From contig MLAK01001342.1 of NCBI GenBank assembly GCA_001839685.1, positions 1-19,690 on the forward strand: a stretch of 19,690 nt of DNA. The letters run 5' to 3'. This document shows, in pieces, positions 18,201 through 19,690 of the stretch. How positions within the stretch are numbered: the stretch's first letter is position 1; each line of letters begins with the position of its first letter. The notes under the pieces were generated by a model. It had not been told where the DNA came from. It saw only the letters and a program-made list of their open reading frames with translations, and did no database searches. The translations under genes and the position numbers were made by a program. Source of the stretch: Tritrichomonas foetus (taxonomy: Eukaryota > Parabasalia > Tritrichomonadida > Tritrichomonadidae).

Positions 18201-18983
18201 TCCAAGATTTACGAATGGACCTGGAAGTTTAGAAAGATAATTCTTCCATTCTGTGTCACTGTGAACACCATAAATGAAGAATGGACACAAAATAACACCT
18301 CTGATGATGACTTAAATGGGTTCATTTCCTGATAAATCAAAGTTGATTGTTGCACCATAAGGAAGACCTAATGTATTGACTTCTTGTGTTAATGGGATTC
18401 TATCGATACGAGGATTATCAACTCTTTGATCGAACTTTGGTTTACCTTCTAAATCCCAAATACCTGACATGTACCTATTCAATGTGACATGGACACGACC
18501 AACTGCTTGTGGTTTGATTTCCATTGTAACCAATTCACCAGGTGGCATCCAAACTGGTGGAACGTGACGNNNATATGTAGGGTGGATAACATATCGAACA
18601 CTTACTCTTTCAGCTGCAGCTACTTCTTCGTTTGTTGTGTAAAACTGCTGAGCGCCTGCTGGATGCCAGTACAAGTCTTTTTCTGCAACGTGTGATACAT
18701 TGTATGTTGCCTGAAATCTAGAGCTTTCTTGGCGCAATTTTGACCATGCGCAGGTTCCGTTCATTGAATGACCTGGATATGGATAATCTTCATCTCTAAT
18801 GGGATCTGTAAACTTGGCATCTCGAATGTGTTTTAATGTTGGCTTTGGAAGGTTTCTTTCAAGAACTTCAAANCCATCAACATATTCAATTTCAACTTCA
18901 TCTCGTCCAGGTGCTCCGAAAAGTGAGCGGACATAATCGNCAGAACAAAATACAGCAGAGAAAAGCTGCAAGAGTAATAACAT
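15270..18983 (-). CDS. M60-like (PF13402 type) surface zinc metallopeptidase, with one in-frame stop
   Basis: The frame from ATG 18981-18983 to TAA 15270-15272 spans about 1,237 codons and is open except for one TAA at 18312-18314 (codon 224). Codons on both sides of that stop stay in the same phase. Order: a signal peptide (MLLLLQLFSAVFCS), then an N-terminal beta-rich region. The M60-like domain holds HEINH (17886-17900), 12 residues, then GAGE, matching HExxHx(8,24)GxxE with two His zinc ligands and a catalytic Glu. An F5/8 type C-like carbohydrate-binding fold follows at about 16040-16500 (TEALTDGDPTTEW then EIDLG). A further beta-sandwich lies at about 15590-15905 (GTATLEIDGDEVATIHDSLS), then a 25-residue membrane span (about 15345-15419) and a 24-residue cytoplasmic tail ending TLFTTV. 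Known M60-like enzymes act on mucin-type glycoproteins, so cleavage of host mucus glycoproteins at the cell surface is likely. The Inr and TAAA signals suggest a real transcription unit. The single stop may be a true nonsense mutation, an allele, or a base-call error. About 15 isolated N bases lie within the gene. Confidence 0.88.
18312..18314 (-). other. In-frame TAA interrupting the M60-like gene
   Basis: The reading is GNEPI-stop-VIIRGVILCPFF with no change of phase across the stop. A single C-to-T or G-to-T change from CAA or GAA would explain it. Downstream of it the frame is open for more than 1,000 codons with all catalytic residues kept, so the lesion is either very recent or not real. 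Confidence 0.9.
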
Positions 18984-19001
18984 GGTAAGACTTTTAAAAA
19001 A

Positions 19002-19011
19002 AATGAAGTGA
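19002..19011 (-). promoter_or_regulatory. Initiator (Inr) of the M60-like gene
   Basis: TCACTTCATT on the minus strand holds two overlapping matches to TCA-Y-(T/A), ending 18 nt upstream of the ATG at 18983. This is the expected spacing for a trichomonad core promoter and supports the chosen start, which also begins directly with a signal peptide. Confidence 0.65.
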
Positions 19012-19440
19012 CTTACAATTTACTTGGAAAAACCAAAATTCACCTACAGGACATCGTCAAATATCTGATTCATTGAATTTTCCATGATAATAGAATTTTC
19101 TATTGTTTGAAGTGATCTTCATCTTCAAGAAGAATAACGACTGATTTAAGTATATTATAAATCTTAATTAATGAAGACAGCTTGGAGGAGAAATGTCGAT
19201 TTAATATTTGATACCTCTCAAAATAATTCAATACTGAACAATAGATTGAGAAGTTTTCAATGATTCGTTATTTAAAATCTTTCAACCAATAAATTAGATA
19301 TTTGCTTAAAATAAAATAAAAAACATTCTAGAATAGTAATCTATTTCATTAATTTATTTAAAGAGGTGTTTAGATAATACAAATATTTTTATATCAATCA
19401 TTGAATGATCCCCGATATTATTGTTAATTTTAACTTTTTC
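19012..19440. other. Upstream flank of the M60-like gene, no gene seen
   Basis: AT-rich sequence with stops in all frames. Distal promoter elements may lie here, but I cannot name any. Confidence 0.45.
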
Positions 19441-19470
19441 AAATACATTTAAATACATTCAAATACATTC
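19441..19470. repeat. Three tandem copies of a 10-nt unit
   Basis: The unit aaatacattc (first copy ending ttt) is repeated three times in direct succession. Confidence 0.8.
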
Positions 19471-19532
19471 AAAATGTTGAATGAACTATGACAAGTCGGA
19501 TTCGAAGTTTAAGCATTCGTAGTAGACCTATA

Positions 19533-19573
19533 AGTTGTGATAAGTTGNAGCNNNGCTNCAACTTATNNCAACT
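19533..19573. repeat. 19-bp inverted repeat with 3-nt loop
   Basis: The left arm 19533-19551 (agttgtgataagttgNagc) and right arm 19555-19573 are mutual reverse complements at every called base. The loop is NNN, and one N lies at the mirror-image position in each arm. It may be the end of a fold-back element, or a palindrome that caused ambiguous base calls. Downstream to 19690 I see only AT-rich spacer. Confidence 0.75.
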
Positions 19574-19690
19574 CAAAATTNNTGAATGAGAAAACCAACG
19601 AAATCATAAATGAAAACATAAAAAAATTAAATGAAAACACTAAAAATTTCATCAAACCCAAAATTTAACAATAAAAAATAATGCAATAAC

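Noticed and set aside
15277..18695. Many frames of 60-110 aa within the M60-like gene on both strands
   Set aside because: All are shadows of the long open frame, which carries the motifs and codon signal.
1..19690. tRNA, rRNA, CRISPR array, canonical trichomonad introns
   Set aside because: I found no T-loop GGTTCRA context in a cloverleaf, no rRNA-like tract, no regularly spaced repeat-spacer array, and no GTAYGT ... ACTAACACACAG intron pair. A covariance-model scan would settle small RNAs.

Overview
This window reads as nuclear DNA of a parabasalid protist, most likely Trichomonas vaginalis or a close relative. The evidence is indirect but consistent. The DNA is very AT-rich, and the long genes have no visible introns. 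TCA-Y-(T/A) initiator (Inr) motifs sit 18-35 nt upstream of the three best start codons. A TAAA overlaps the stop codon of the largest gene. The gene families seen are ones expanded in trichomonads: Maverick/Polinton-type DNA polymerase B, BspA-like TpLRR surface proteins and an M60-like (HExxH...GxxE) surface metallopeptidase.

Layout from left to right. The first 100 bases hold the start of a minus-strand gene that leaves the window. An AT-rich spacer with a 48-nt minisatellite follows. About 1.14-5.6 kb is a decayed mobile-element block: a minus-strand DNA polymerase B pseudogene with recognisable motifs A, B and C and an HNH-like Cys/His insert, an unidentified plus-strand fragment abutting its 3' end, and a divergent plus-strand gene remnant beyond its 5' end. 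An 18-nt minisatellite (7 exact-length units) lies at 5.9-6.03 kb. A broken BspA-like leucine-rich-repeat surface protein gene occupies about 6.54-7.92 kb, with LRRs, a stalk, a membrane segment and a short tail.

From 8.16 to 11.78 kb, two intact, unrecognised minus-strand genes (560 and 306 aa), each with its own Inr, lie between two perfect 39-nt inverted repeats. At 12.8-13.3 kb there is a remnant of a TRF4-like non-canonical poly(A) polymerase/nucleotidyltransferase containing a TA microsatellite. About 2 kb of mostly non-coding sequence follows. The minus strand of 15.27-18.98 kb encodes a roughly 1,237-codon M60-like peptidase with signal peptide, catalytic motif, carbohydrate-binding-like domains, a C-terminal membrane anchor and a short cytoplasmic tail. 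It carries one in-frame TAA at 18312-18314. The last 700 bases are non-coding with a short tandem repeat and a 19-bp hairpin.

The cellular genes form no evident operon or pathway. The two surface proteins (BspA-like and M60-like) both fit host or mucus contact. The polymerase block and the other fragments are relics. Many lesions in the relics are compatible with C-to-T or G-to-A changes (CAA to TAA, TGG to TGA, Thr to Ile). Isolated N bases are concentrated in the M60 gene and some spacers, which suggests ambiguous base calls from alleles or collapsed paralogues.
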